Source: Jidongwangia harbinensis
GTDB lineage: Bacteria; Actinomycetota; Actinomycetes; Mycobacteriales; Micromonosporaceae
Length of the DNA: 64,000 nucleotides
Direction: 5' to 3'
Assembly (NCBI RefSeq): GCF_020216025.1
Contig: NZ_JAIWNC010000056.1
Coordinates: forward strand, 1-64,000
This document shows, in pieces, positions 57,401 through 64,000 of this stretch (position 1 is its first letter; each line of letters starts with the position of its first letter). A program made the translations under genes and the position numbers. The notes under the pieces were generated by a model, which saw nothing but the letters and a program-made list of their open reading frames with translations, ran no database searches and was not told where the DNA came from.

Positions 57401-57519
57401 GAGCCGACCACCGAGAGCGGATCGGGAGCCTACGGCGAGGTCGGGTGACATCCTGCCCCTCTGCAACGACGGGCGCGACCGGACACGCTACTGTCCCTGA
57501 CCAGCCCGTCGCTACCGAC

Positions 57520-57650
57520 ATGCAGATCCGGCTCCAGAACCTGAACCGCGCGGTACGGGTCGGCAGCATTCCGGTGGCCGTCACGTTCGCGAAGGCCGGC
57601 TGCCTGACACTCGGGGCACTGGTACAGCCCAGCGACGCCCCGCGGGCCGC
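57520..57650 (+). pseudogene. Fragment of a PCu(A)C-like lipoprotein gene
   Basis: The frame reads QIRLQNLNRAVRVGSIPVAVTFAKAGCLTLGALVQPSDAP, matching the end of the lipoprotein at 37589-38200 (PVTFTFADAGQVTVGALVQPSSAP). The rest of the gene is missing. Confidence 0.55.
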
Positions 57651-57755
57651 CCCCAGCAACCGCTGCCGGGGCCTTGTTGGCAACGCCGTCCGCCACCGCG
57701 GTCGCGGAGAATTCTGGCCGCGGGTGAGACGAAGACCGGGCGGGTAGGCACGGGC

Positions 57756-58769
57756 ATGAAGTCCTTCCGCAGAATCTGCGCCACCCTGGTGCTCGGTGCA
57801 TGTCTCGGGCTCACCGGATGCACCGACGATCCTGAGCCGAACGCACCGGTGAGCAGGCCACCCGCGGCTGCCGCGGTGAGCCTCCCGGACCTCGTGTCCC
57901 GAGTCGAGCCCTCGGTAGTCACGGTGCTGGTCGGGAAGGACGGACTAGGGTCCGGTGTGGTGTACCGCGACGGCGGTCTGGTACTCACCAACCAACATGT
58001 GGTCGGCGACGCCGGCGATGTCCAGCTCGCTCTCGCGGACGGCTCCCGCGTCGGCGCCCGGGTAGTCGGCGCGGACGCCGTCACGGACCTGGCCGTTCTG
58101 CGCGCGGAACGCACCGACATGCCGCCGCTGCCGTTTCGCTCGGAGCTGCCCGCCCCTGGCGAGACCGTCCTTGCGATGGGCAGCCCGCTCGGCTTCATGA
58201 ACACCGTCACCGCCGGGATCGTGTCCGGCGTGGGCCGGGAGATCCCTGGATCCGCCAGCCAGGGACGGGCACTGGTGGACCTCATCCAAACCGACGCACC
58301 GATCTCTCCAGGCAACTCCGGCGGCGCCCTGATCGACACCACCGGTCAGGTCGTCGGGATCAACGACGCCTATTTGCCGCCGTCTACCGGAGCGGTCTCG
58401 ATCGGGTTCGCCATTCCATCGGCGACGGCGATCGACGTGGCGGAGGACCTGTTGGACGACGGCAGGGTCACCCATCCGTACGTCGGTGTGATGGCCGGCC
58501 GACTCACCCCGCAGATCGCCAGGGCGCTCGGCACGGGCACCGAACGCGGTGTCCTGGTCCGCGATGTCGTGGCCGGCGGCCCGGCGGCCAAGGCCGGCAT
58601 TCGCCCCGGTGATGTGATCACCACCTTCGCCGCGGAGCAGGTCGCCACCGTCGAGGCGTTCCTGGGCGCGTTGCGCGGCGTGGAGCCGGGTCAGAAGGTC
58701 ACCATTGCGCTGCTGCGGGGTGGACAGAAGCAATCGGTCTCGCTCTCCGTCGGCGCCGCGCCGCGATAG
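57756..58769 (+). CDS. HtrA/DegP-type serine protease lipoprotein
   Basis: A 337-residue secreted protease. Lipoprotein signal LGACLGLTGC with C22. Trypsin-like domain with triad H81 (LTNQHVV), D111 (VTDLAVL) and S188 (SPGNSGGAL), then one PDZ domain (about 245-330, GVLVRDVVAGGPAAKAGIRPGDVITTF). HtrA proteins degrade or refold damaged envelope proteins. Mycobacterial HtrA homologues are usually anchored by a helix; here a lipid anchor replaces it. The ribosome site is weak. Confidence 0.92.
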   Translation: MKSFRRICATLVLGACLGLTGCTDDPEPNAPVSRPPAAAAVSLPDLVSRVEPSVVTVLVGKDGLGSGVVYRDGGLVLTNQHVVGDAGDVQLALADGSRVGARVVGADAVTDLAVLRAERTDMPPLPFRSELPAPGETVLAMGSPLGFMNTVTAGIVSGVGREIPGSASQGRALVDLIQTDAPISPGNSGGALIDTTGQVVGINDAYLPPSTGAVSIGFAIPSATAIDVAEDLLDDGRVTHPYVGVMAGRLTPQIARALGTGTERGVLVRDVVAGGPAAKAGIRPGDVITTFAAEQVATVEAFLGALRGVEPGQKVTIALLRGGQKQSVSLSVGAAPR

Positions 58770-58847
58770 CGGCGGCCCCGGCTTGGCAATCCAGCCGTGT
58801 GCCGTCCAGCAGCGCGGAATCGGCGCTGGGTAGACAGAGGACACGCC

Positions 58848-59100
58848 ATGCGCCAGCCACGCACGCCGTACCGACGGGTCGTGGTCGCCGTCATGATCGC
58901 ACTACGGGCAGGGTGCTCCGGTCGCGGCGGCGACGAGGTGCCTGATGTGGACACGCCGACATCCGAACAGGGTCCCGAGTGCAGAGATTCGCACACACCG
59001 CTTACCAGGGCGACTACGCGCTCGACGACGAGGACGGCTACATCGAGTTCGCTGGCCCAGCGGGGGCCGGCCAGGGCGGACGGCTCCCATCTCACGATCA
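58848..59100 (+). pseudogene. Possible lipoprotein gene fragment
   Basis: ATG 58848 starts a signal-like MRQPRTPYRRVVVAVMIALRAGCS and a short acidic stretch, then loses coding character near 58975. Another frame continues RFAHTAYQGDYALDDEDGYIEF. It looks like a small lipoprotein gene broken by a frameshift. No family recognised. Confidence 0.3.
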
Positions 59101-59109
59101 ACGGCGTTT

Positions 59110-59125
59110 GTCACGCAACCGTCAC
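59110..59125 (+). promoter_or_regulatory. GTCAY direct repeat upstream of the second zinc-ribbon STAS gene
   Basis: GTCAC-GCAACC-GTCAC, about 159 bases before the ATG at 59277. The six-base spacer is identical to the copy at 50902. Confidence 0.5.
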
Positions 59126-59276
59126 ATGCCCGCGGGGTCACCGCCATGTCGGTTCACCAAGGTGATTTCGGGTGTGATGCTCAGCGTCGCGCACTTTCGC
59201 GGAGTTGCACCCGGTGCGCCAACTCCCTGATATGCAATGACCAGAGATGCTCCGACGACCGTGGTGAGGATCAGAC

Positions 59277-59921
59277 ATGACAGCCGTTCCGGCCGCAGTG
59301 GGCACGGGCGTGCAGCTGATCTGTGACGGATGGGGGGACATCGTGGTTGCGAGCGGGTGCGGCCTGCATGACGCGGACGTTGTCTATGTCGCCGTGGCGG
59401 AGATCGGCTGGACCGGCTCGGCGTTCACTCGCGGCCCGCACCGGTGCCCCGGTTGCGCCTCCCGGGTCCCGGCTGCGCGTGGGTACCGGGACGAGGACGC
59501 CAGAGGCGCCCCGGCGACCGGTCGTGTCTCACAGCATTCCCTCTCGTCGATGTCCCTCGTGCGTGTTGCCGGTGACGTCGACACCGGGGTGGTCGCCGAA
59601 CTGCGGGCGGCGCTGGAGACCGCACTGGCGGAGCATCCTCGGATCATCATGGACCTGACGCGGGCCGCGACGATCGACTCCGTCGGGCTGGGCACGGTGG
59701 TCCGGGCCCGCCAGGCGGCGCGCCGGCGGGGCGGTGACCTGCTGCTGGCGGCGCCGTCACGGTTCGTTCAGACGGTTCTGCACACCATGCGCCTGGACGG
59801 AGCATTCCCACCTTCGACACCGTGCCACAAGCGATGTCCGCTGCGCGCGCAGAGCCGCCGGTTGCTGCCAGGGGTCGGCCACGGCCGGATGCGGACTGTT
59901 GATGTCACGGCCGCGCACTGA
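59277..59921 (+). CDS. Zinc-ribbon-headed STAS domain protein 2, C-terminus frameshifted
   Basis: A paralogue of 36767-37387, nearly identical in its first residues and upstream bases. The ribbon is damaged: C19 is replaced by W (CDGW), while C16, C57 and C60 remain and a new C28 appears. The STAS domain (about 92-190) keeps ATIDSVGLGTVV with the DS site. After LDGAFP the frame changes relative to the paralogue: another frame reads FDTVPQAMSAARAEPP and stops earlier, so a single indel near 59808 has altered the tail. Confidence 0.75.
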   Translation: MTAVPAAVGTGVQLICDGWGDIVVASGCGLHDADVVYVAVAEIGWTGSAFTRGPHRCPGCASRVPAARGYRDEDARGAPATGRVSQHSLSSMSLVRVAGDVDTGVVAELRAALETALAEHPRIIMDLTRAATIDSVGLGTVVRARQAARRRGGDLLLAAPSRFVQTVLHTMRLDGAFPPSTPCHKRCPLRAQSRRLLPGVGHGRMRTVDVTAAH

Positions 59922-60133
59922 CGTGCCGTCGCGGCGGGTCTGCGTCGCGCGGCGTCGTGTCTGGCTGGCGTGGCGGTTGTTCTCCGGCCGGCCCCGCCGG
60001 CCTCCGGTCGTGCCGGCTCGCCCGCGTAGACGGCTGCCGGGGCGCTGACCACGCGCATTTCAGGGCGGGTTTCGCGCGGTGTCCACGGTTGCCGTACGCG
60101 TGTCGGCCCGCGAGAGGCGGGTATGCAGCCGGC

Positions 60134-60655
60134 ATGCTTCTGCAGAGCTGGTCGGATGTCGGGCGGATCGTCGTCGTCGCCGTGCTGACCTACCCCGCGC
60201 TGATCGTCGTCCTGCGTCTGTCCGGCAAGCGGACACTCGCCAAGATGAACGCGTTCGACCTGGTCGTCACCGTGGCGTTGGGTTCCACCCTGGCCACCAT
60301 CCTGCTCAGCAGGGATGTCGCGTGGGCTGAGGGGCTGACGGCGCTGCTGCTGCTCGTCGCGCTGCAACTGGTCGCCACCTGGCTGTCGGTGCGGTCGCCG
60401 ATACTGCGCCGGTTGTTGAAGTCGCGGCCCACCCTGTTGCTGCGCGACGGGAAGCTGCTGGCCGAACCCATGCGGGCGCAGCGTGTGACCGACGGAGAGA
60501 TTCGGCAGGCCGTGCGCGCTCAGGGCATCGGTGATCTCGGCTGGGTGGCCGCGGTGGTGCTGGAGACCGACGGAAGCTTCAGCGTCATCCCCGTGTCGCA
60601 GGCCGGCAAGCTGACCGCGATGCACGGTGTGGAGGGCTCTGCGGCTGGACCGTGA
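60134..60655 (+). CDS. DUF421 (YetF-like) membrane protein
   Basis: A 173-residue protein with three N-terminal helices (VGRIVVVAVLTYPALIVVL, FDLVVTVALGSTLATILL, GLTALLLLVALQLVATWL), the RLSGKRTLAKMNAFDLVVTVALGS signature and a cytoplasmic domain containing RPTLLLRDGKLLAEPMRAQRVT. YetF-type proteins form dimers in the membrane; their role is unsettled. It lies 38 bases before the antiporter gene and is probably in the same operon. Confidence 0.85.
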   Translation: MLLQSWSDVGRIVVVAVLTYPALIVVLRLSGKRTLAKMNAFDLVVTVALGSTLATILLSRDVAWAEGLTALLLLVALQLVATWLSVRSPILRRLLKSRPTLLLRDGKLLAEPMRAQRVTDGEIRQAVRAQGIGDLGWVAAVVLETDGSFSVIPVSQAGKLTAMHGVEGSAAGP

Positions 60656-60692
60656 CTCGTCTGAGCCCGCATCGATACAGGAGGCCCCACTG

Positions 60693-62009
60693 ATGTTGTT
60701 GCTGGCGTTCGCCGGCGCGCTGGTGGCCGCTGTTCTGGTGTCGGCGCTGGCCAACCGCACCATTCTGTCCACGGCCGTGCTGTTCCTCGTCGTGGGCGTC
60801 GTCCTCGGCCGGGAGACCGCCGGGGTCCTCGACCTGCAGGCCGACGCGCCCATCGTGGCGACGCTGGCCGAACTCGCGCTGTTCGCGGTCCTGTTCACCG
60901 ACGGCATGCGCGTCGGCTGGGCGGACCTACGATCGGCGTGGCGGCTCCCGGGCCGGGCATTGGGCTGGGGGCTTCCCCTCACCTTGGCGATCACCGCGGT
61001 CCTGGCGCACTACGTTGCCGGTCTGGGCTGGGCGGAGTCGCTGCTGATCGGGGCGATCCTGGCGCCCACCGACCCGGTGTTCGCCTCGGCGCTGGTCGGC
61101 AACGACAAGGTTCCGGCCCGGCTGCGGCGCCTGCTGAACGTCGAGTCCGGTGTCAACGACGGCCTGGCGTTGCCGTTCGTCATCGTGTTCCTCGCCGTCG
61201 CCAGCGGCTCCGAGGACCTGCACCTTGGCGAGCTCGCCGGGGAACTGTCCCTCGGACTGGTCATCGGTGTGTTGGTGCCGCTCGCCGCGATCTTGCTGGA
61301 GCGCAGCCGGTGGTTCGCCGCATCCGCGGCGTACGCACCGCTCAACGGCGTCGCGATCGGCCTGCTGGTCCTCGCCCTGGGACAGGCGACCCACGCGAAC
61401 CTGTTCCTGGCGGCGTTCGCGGCCGGCATCACCGTGGCAACGTTCGGGCCGCGGCAGCGTGCGGCGTTCGAACATTTCGGGGAGAACATCGCCGAGTTGT
61501 TCAAGCTCGCCGCCCTGCTGGTGTTCGGCGCCCTGATCTCGTGGTCGTTCCTGGCCGACATCTCGTGGACCGGCTGGGTCTTCGCCGTTCTTGCGATTTT
61601 CGCGGCCCGGCCGCTGGCGTTGTACCTGTCGTTCCTGCGCGCCGGTCTGGGCATGCGGGAGCAGGCCGCCGCCATGTGGTTCGGCCCGAAGGGGTTCGCC
61701 TCGGTCGTCTACGGCCTGCTGGTGCTGGAGTCCGGCATCGCCGCCGGCGACGAGATCTTCCACCTCGTGGCGCTCACCATCGTGATGTCCATTCTGCTGC
61801 ACTCCTCGACCGACGTGGTCGTCGCTCGCATGTTCGACGACCAACGTGAGGCTCCGGCGTGGCACGGGATGCTGTACCGAGCCAGTGGGCGACCGCGCGG
61901 TCAAGATCCGCGCCGGCCCGTCACGGGGGGCCGCACGGCTTCCCACGGCGCGGGTAAGGGCCGGACGACCGGGCAGGAAAGCAGCCCCGAATCGGACGAC
62001 GACGGATAG
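60693..62009 (+). CDS. CPA1-type cation/proton antiporter (NhaP-like)
   Basis: A 438-residue antiporter with about 12 helices. Key motifs: GAILAPTDPVFASALVG (about 123-139), with the TDP and conserved aspartate, and LLNVESGVNDGLALPFVIVFLA (about 149-170), with the ND pair of the ion-binding site. It exchanges Na+ or K+ for H+ and controls pH and salt. The final ~45 residues are hydrophilic and disordered. CAGGAGG lies upstream of the ATG at 60693. Confidence 0.9.
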   Translation: MLLLAFAGALVAAVLVSALANRTILSTAVLFLVVGVVLGRETAGVLDLQADAPIVATLAELALFAVLFTDGMRVGWADLRSAWRLPGRALGWGLPLTLAITAVLAHYVAGLGWAESLLIGAILAPTDPVFASALVGNDKVPARLRRLLNVESGVNDGLALPFVIVFLAVASGSEDLHLGELAGELSLGLVIGVLVPLAAILLERSRWFAASAAYAPLNGVAIGLLVLALGQATHANLFLAAFAAGITVATFGPRQRAAFEHFGENIAELFKLAALLVFGALISWSFLADISWTGWVFAVLAIFAARPLALYLSFLRAGLGMREQAAAMWFGPKGFASVVYGLLVLESGIAAGDEIFHLVALTIVMSILLHSSTDVVVARMFDDQREAPAWHGMLYRASGRPRGQDPRRPVTGGRTASHGAGKGRTTGQESSPESDDDG

Positions 62010-62043
62010 GCCGTAGCCTCGCGGCCGCCCGAAGCAACAGCTG

Positions 62044-62205
62044 TCAGCTGCGGCGACGCGTCGCCGGTGCGGCGAGTGCACCCATGACGAGCGCCAGCAC
62101 CAGAGCGGCTATGCCGACCAGGATCAGCCAGGCAACCGAGAGCAATGCGCCGCAGACGGCGGCGATCGTGCCCGCTACTCCGACGATCAGTATGAAGGTT
62201 CGCAC
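62044..62205 (-). CDS. Small hydrophobic membrane protein (53 aa)
   Basis: From GTG 62205 with GAGGAGAACAAC upstream. Two hydrophobic segments (TFILIVGVAGTIAAVCGALLSVAWLILVG and AALVLALVMGALAA) and a short TRRRS tail. No family recognised. Confidence 0.6.
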   Translation of the reverse strand: MRTFILIVGVAGTIAAVCGALLSVAWLILVGIAALVLALVMGALAAPATRRRS

Positions 62206-62336
62206 GTTGTTCTCCTCTGCTGATCGGATTCGGGGCCTACCACGGGCCAACCGACGGTCGACCCGGCCGACTGTGCGCTTCGTTTCCGGGCACGCGGCAG
62301 GCATTCTGTTCGTGTAGTCGGTTCTTTGTTTGCGTC

Positions 62337-62744
62337 TCAGCTCATGCCGGCGAGCAGGTTGCGGCACGCGTGTTCGCAGATCCTGCACGCTTCCGCGCAG
62401 ATGCGGCAGTGCTCGTGCATGTCGGCGTGGGACGTGCACTCGTCACCGCAGGACCGGCACGCTACGACGCATGCCTCGAGCAACGTACGGCTGATATTGG
62501 CGTCGTAGCCGGTGTGCCGGGACAGCACCCGGGCCGTGGTGGCGCAGATGTCGGCGCAGTCGAGATCGGTGCGGATGCACTTGGTGAGTTCGGCGACCAT
62601 GTCCTCGCTCAGGCAGGCGTCCGCGCAGGCGGTGCAGGCCTGACTGCAGGCGATCAGCGCCTCGATGGCGACGGCCAACCTGTCACGGTCAAGGTTGATT
62701 TCTGCCGGGTACGTCTCCAGCATGGGCCTGGCGATCGTGGTCAC
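62337..62744 (-). CDS. Csp-type four-helix-bundle copper-storage protein
   Basis: A 135-residue cytosolic protein of the DUF326/Csp3 type. About sixteen cysteines lie on helix faces in C-x3-C and C-x2-C pairs (ACSQACTACADACLS, KCIRTDLDCADIC, EACVVACRSCGDEC, HCRICAEACRICEHAC). Csp proteins form tetramers and store many Cu(I) ions inside the bundle. There is no signal peptide. GTG start with AAGGAG upstream. A GGGTC repeat lies directly upstream in the leader region. Confidence 0.9.
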   Translation of the reverse strand: MTTIARPMLETYPAEINLDRDRLAVAIEALIACSQACTACADACLSEDMVAELTKCIRTDLDCADICATTARVLSRHTGYDANISRTLLEACVVACRSCGDECTSHADMHEHCRICAEACRICEHACRNLLAGMS

Positions 62745-62758
62745 GGAAGATCTCCTTC

Positions 62759-62785
62759 GGGTCGGGTCGGGTCGGGTCGGGTGGG
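62759..62785 (+). repeat. GTCGG tandem repeat, possible G-quadruplex
   Basis: Four GTCGG units plus flanking bases create six GGG runs separated by one or two bases on the plus strand. It sits 15 bases before the copper-storage gene start, so the transcript would carry the C-rich complement and the template strand the G-rich form. Confidence 0.6.
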
Positions 62786-62883
62786 TTCTGGTGCGCTACC
62801 CACCGCTTGGGCAGCCAACCGTCCACCGGCTGTCTTCCCACGGCTGCGCCGCGGAACCCGCAGCGGTCAGGCTCCCGGATCGG

Positions 62884-63792
62884 TCAACATGGTTGCTCCT
62901 CGATGTCGCCTGCCGACAGATCGGCTGTCAGGCACCGGTCAGGACCGATCCGCGCGACCGCCGAGGTGTCGGTCAGCGAGGCCATCTGGCGACCCAGCGC
63001 CGGCGCGCCGGCGAGTGTTTCTTCGGCGAAACCGACCGGACTGCCGTGCCGCTGCCGGTAGGCATGCGCGGACCGGATCAGGGAAGTCAGCGCAGCGCGC
63101 GCGTTCGTTTCGGTCTCCGTGCGCCCTACGGGGTGGGCTGCAGCAGCGTCCAATTCGGCAGTGAGATCGGGCATGCCCGGTCCGGAGATCGTCACCACGT
63201 CCTGTGGGGCGTGCAGATCCATGACGGCGACGTTCGAGTTTACGCGGGCGCGCGCCTCACCTGCCGCAGCTTCGGTGTACCCGTCCGGTGCGACGGCAAC
63301 GAGAGTGGTCGCGCCGGACGCGGCGAATCGGTAGGCGGAGGTGACACCGACAGTAAGTAGGTCCGATCGCGGCTGGCACTGGTGGCCGGCGCCGCCCGAG
63401 CCTTCGTTGACCACGAGAACGCAGAGTTGCCCGTCCAAGGCTTCCAGAAGGTAGATCCGCTCAGATCCTCGGCTCGCCACCAGGCTGCCTTCCCCGGGAT
63501 GCACCAGGGGAGTGCTGTCCATCGCCCCCATACCGGTCCTGCCGAGTTGCACCCGCGTGTCGAGTGCAGACAGATGCGGGGCAGCGTGGCGGTCGCTCAG
63601 GGCAGGTGGGCGGTCCGCCACCTGCGCGACGACATAGGGCGCCGCGAGGGCCGCAGCCACAACGACTGCGAGGGGCCCGGCGGTACGCAGTCGGTGCCGA
63701 CGGCGCGCGGCACGTGCCAGTCGATCGGGGTCGAGCCGCCGTCGGGGCCCGGATACGACACGGTGCATGAGCTCTGCCAGATGCAGGTTCAC
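62884..63792 (-). CDS. Membrane protein, probable anti-sigma factor
   Basis: A 302-residue protein with a short cytoplasmic N-terminus (MNLHLAELMHRVVSGPRRRLDPDRLARAARRRHRLR), one transmembrane helix (AGPLAVVVAAALAAPYVVAQV) and a large extracytoplasmic part of unknown fold. Its GTG start overlaps the stop of the ECF sigma gene (GTGA), and GGGGAG precedes it. Topology and coupling suggest a regulator of that sigma factor, although no zinc-binding anti-sigma motif is visible. Confidence 0.65.
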   Translation of the reverse strand: MNLHLAELMHRVVSGPRRRLDPDRLARAARRRHRLRTAGPLAVVVAAALAAPYVVAQVADRPPALSDRHAAPHLSALDTRVQLGRTGMGAMDSTPLVHPGEGSLVASRGSERIYLLEALDGQLCVLVVNEGSGGAGHQCQPRSDLLTVGVTSAYRFAASGATTLVAVAPDGYTEAAAGEARARVNSNVAVMDLHAPQDVVTISGPGMPDLTAELDAAAAHPVGRTETETNARAALTSLIRSAHAYRQRHGSPVGFAEETLAGAPALGRQMASLTDTSAVARIGPDRCLTADLSAGDIEEQPC

Positions 63793-64000
63793 CGCGAACT
63801 CCCCGGCAACTCAGGCGATGCCAAATCCGGATCGCGACGCGGGCCGTCCAGCGCCTTCGACGTCTCGCCCTGCACGACGGCGACGGAGCAACCCATCGCG
63901 GTCGCGGCGTCCGTCTTGGAGACCAGCAACTTGTTGCTCTTCGGCCGGCACAGGTAAGCGTCCGTAGCTTCGCTCGCGGCAAGGCGTGACCACTGCCGCC
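63789..64000 (-). CDS. ECF sigma factor, C-terminal part (runs off the window)
   Basis: The last ~70 codons are present. The end reads TDAATAMGCSVAVVQGETSK and ALDGPRRDPDL, matching the region 4 helix-turn-helix of SigE/SigM-type ECF sigma factors (typically A-x-x-LGCSVGTVKS-x-TS-x-AL). The preceding residues are less typical, so a sequence lesion is possible. It is coupled by GTGA to the membrane protein downstream. Confidence 0.5.
   Translation of the reverse strand, partial: RQWSRLAASEATDAYLCRPKSNKLLVSKTDAATAMGCSVAVVQGETSKALDGPRRDPDLASPELPGSSR

Noticed and set aside
1..64000. tRNA, rRNA, CRISPR, transposase or prophage genes
   Set aside because: None seen on reading both strands; the many pseudogenes are not accompanied by recognisable mobile-element genes or terminal repeats.

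Overview
The window is very GC-rich DNA with densely packed genes, frequent GTG starts, GGAGG-type ribosome sites and many 1-4 base stop/start overlaps. Gene content (a DosR/DevR-type regulator, tandem universal stress proteins, an MtrAB-LpqB-like two-component operon, BON, STAS, ANTAR and SigB/F-type proteins) points to an actinomycete. A Micromonosporaceae (Actinoplanes-like) host is my inference from content only. I saw no rRNA, tRNA, CRISPR array, phage or transposase gene.

Region 1 (1-24.8 kb) looks like a dormancy/hypoxia island built around a DosR-type response regulator (4671-5312), whose phosphorylation residues D54, T82 and K104 fall at the same positions as in the mycobacterial protein. 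Around it are seven of the window's eight universal stress proteins, a calcium-type P-ATPase, GAPDH, a decayed pyruvate phosphate dikinase, an Acg-type nitroreductase, a zinc alcohol dehydrogenase, CBS-BON and DUF1918 proteins, an Rv2004c-like kinase, HSP20, OsmC and the tail of an AdhE-type dehydrogenase. A 14-base palindrome of the form GGGNC-N4-GNCCC lies upstream of most transcription units, and its centre is nearly always 62-74 bases from a start codon. The inference is that one DosR-type regulator controls the whole island. No DosS/DosT-type sensor is in the window.

Region 2 (25-40 kb) is a mixture of intact membrane or unknown-function genes (two CNNM/CorC proteins, Spo0M, a glycosyltransferase, DUF2254) and many broken genes: DUF808, AI-2E transporter, type II NADH dehydrogenase, a sugar-binding lipoprotein, a betaine-type permease. 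Many have internal deletions or frameshifts. A diverged repeat of about 140 bp occurs twice here.

Region 3 (36-60 kb) is a second stress/signalling block: stand-alone BON proteins, STAS proteins (two with a zinc-ribbon-like head), a USP, a soluble Ser/Thr kinase, two potassium channels, HesB-like proteins, a PRC-barrel protein, a response regulator/sensor kinase/GerMN-lipoprotein operon, an ANTAR-GAF-PAS protein and a SigB/F-type sigma factor fused to a STAS-like domain. A direct repeat GTCAY-N6-GTCAY (11-base pitch) recurs in its intergenic regions, including the divergent promoter of the response regulator, suggesting a second regulon read by that OmpR-type regulator.

Region 4 (60-64 kb) holds a YetF-like DUF421 protein, a CPA1-type cation/proton antiporter, a cysteine-rich copper-storage protein and an ECF sigma/anti-sigma pair cut by the window edge.
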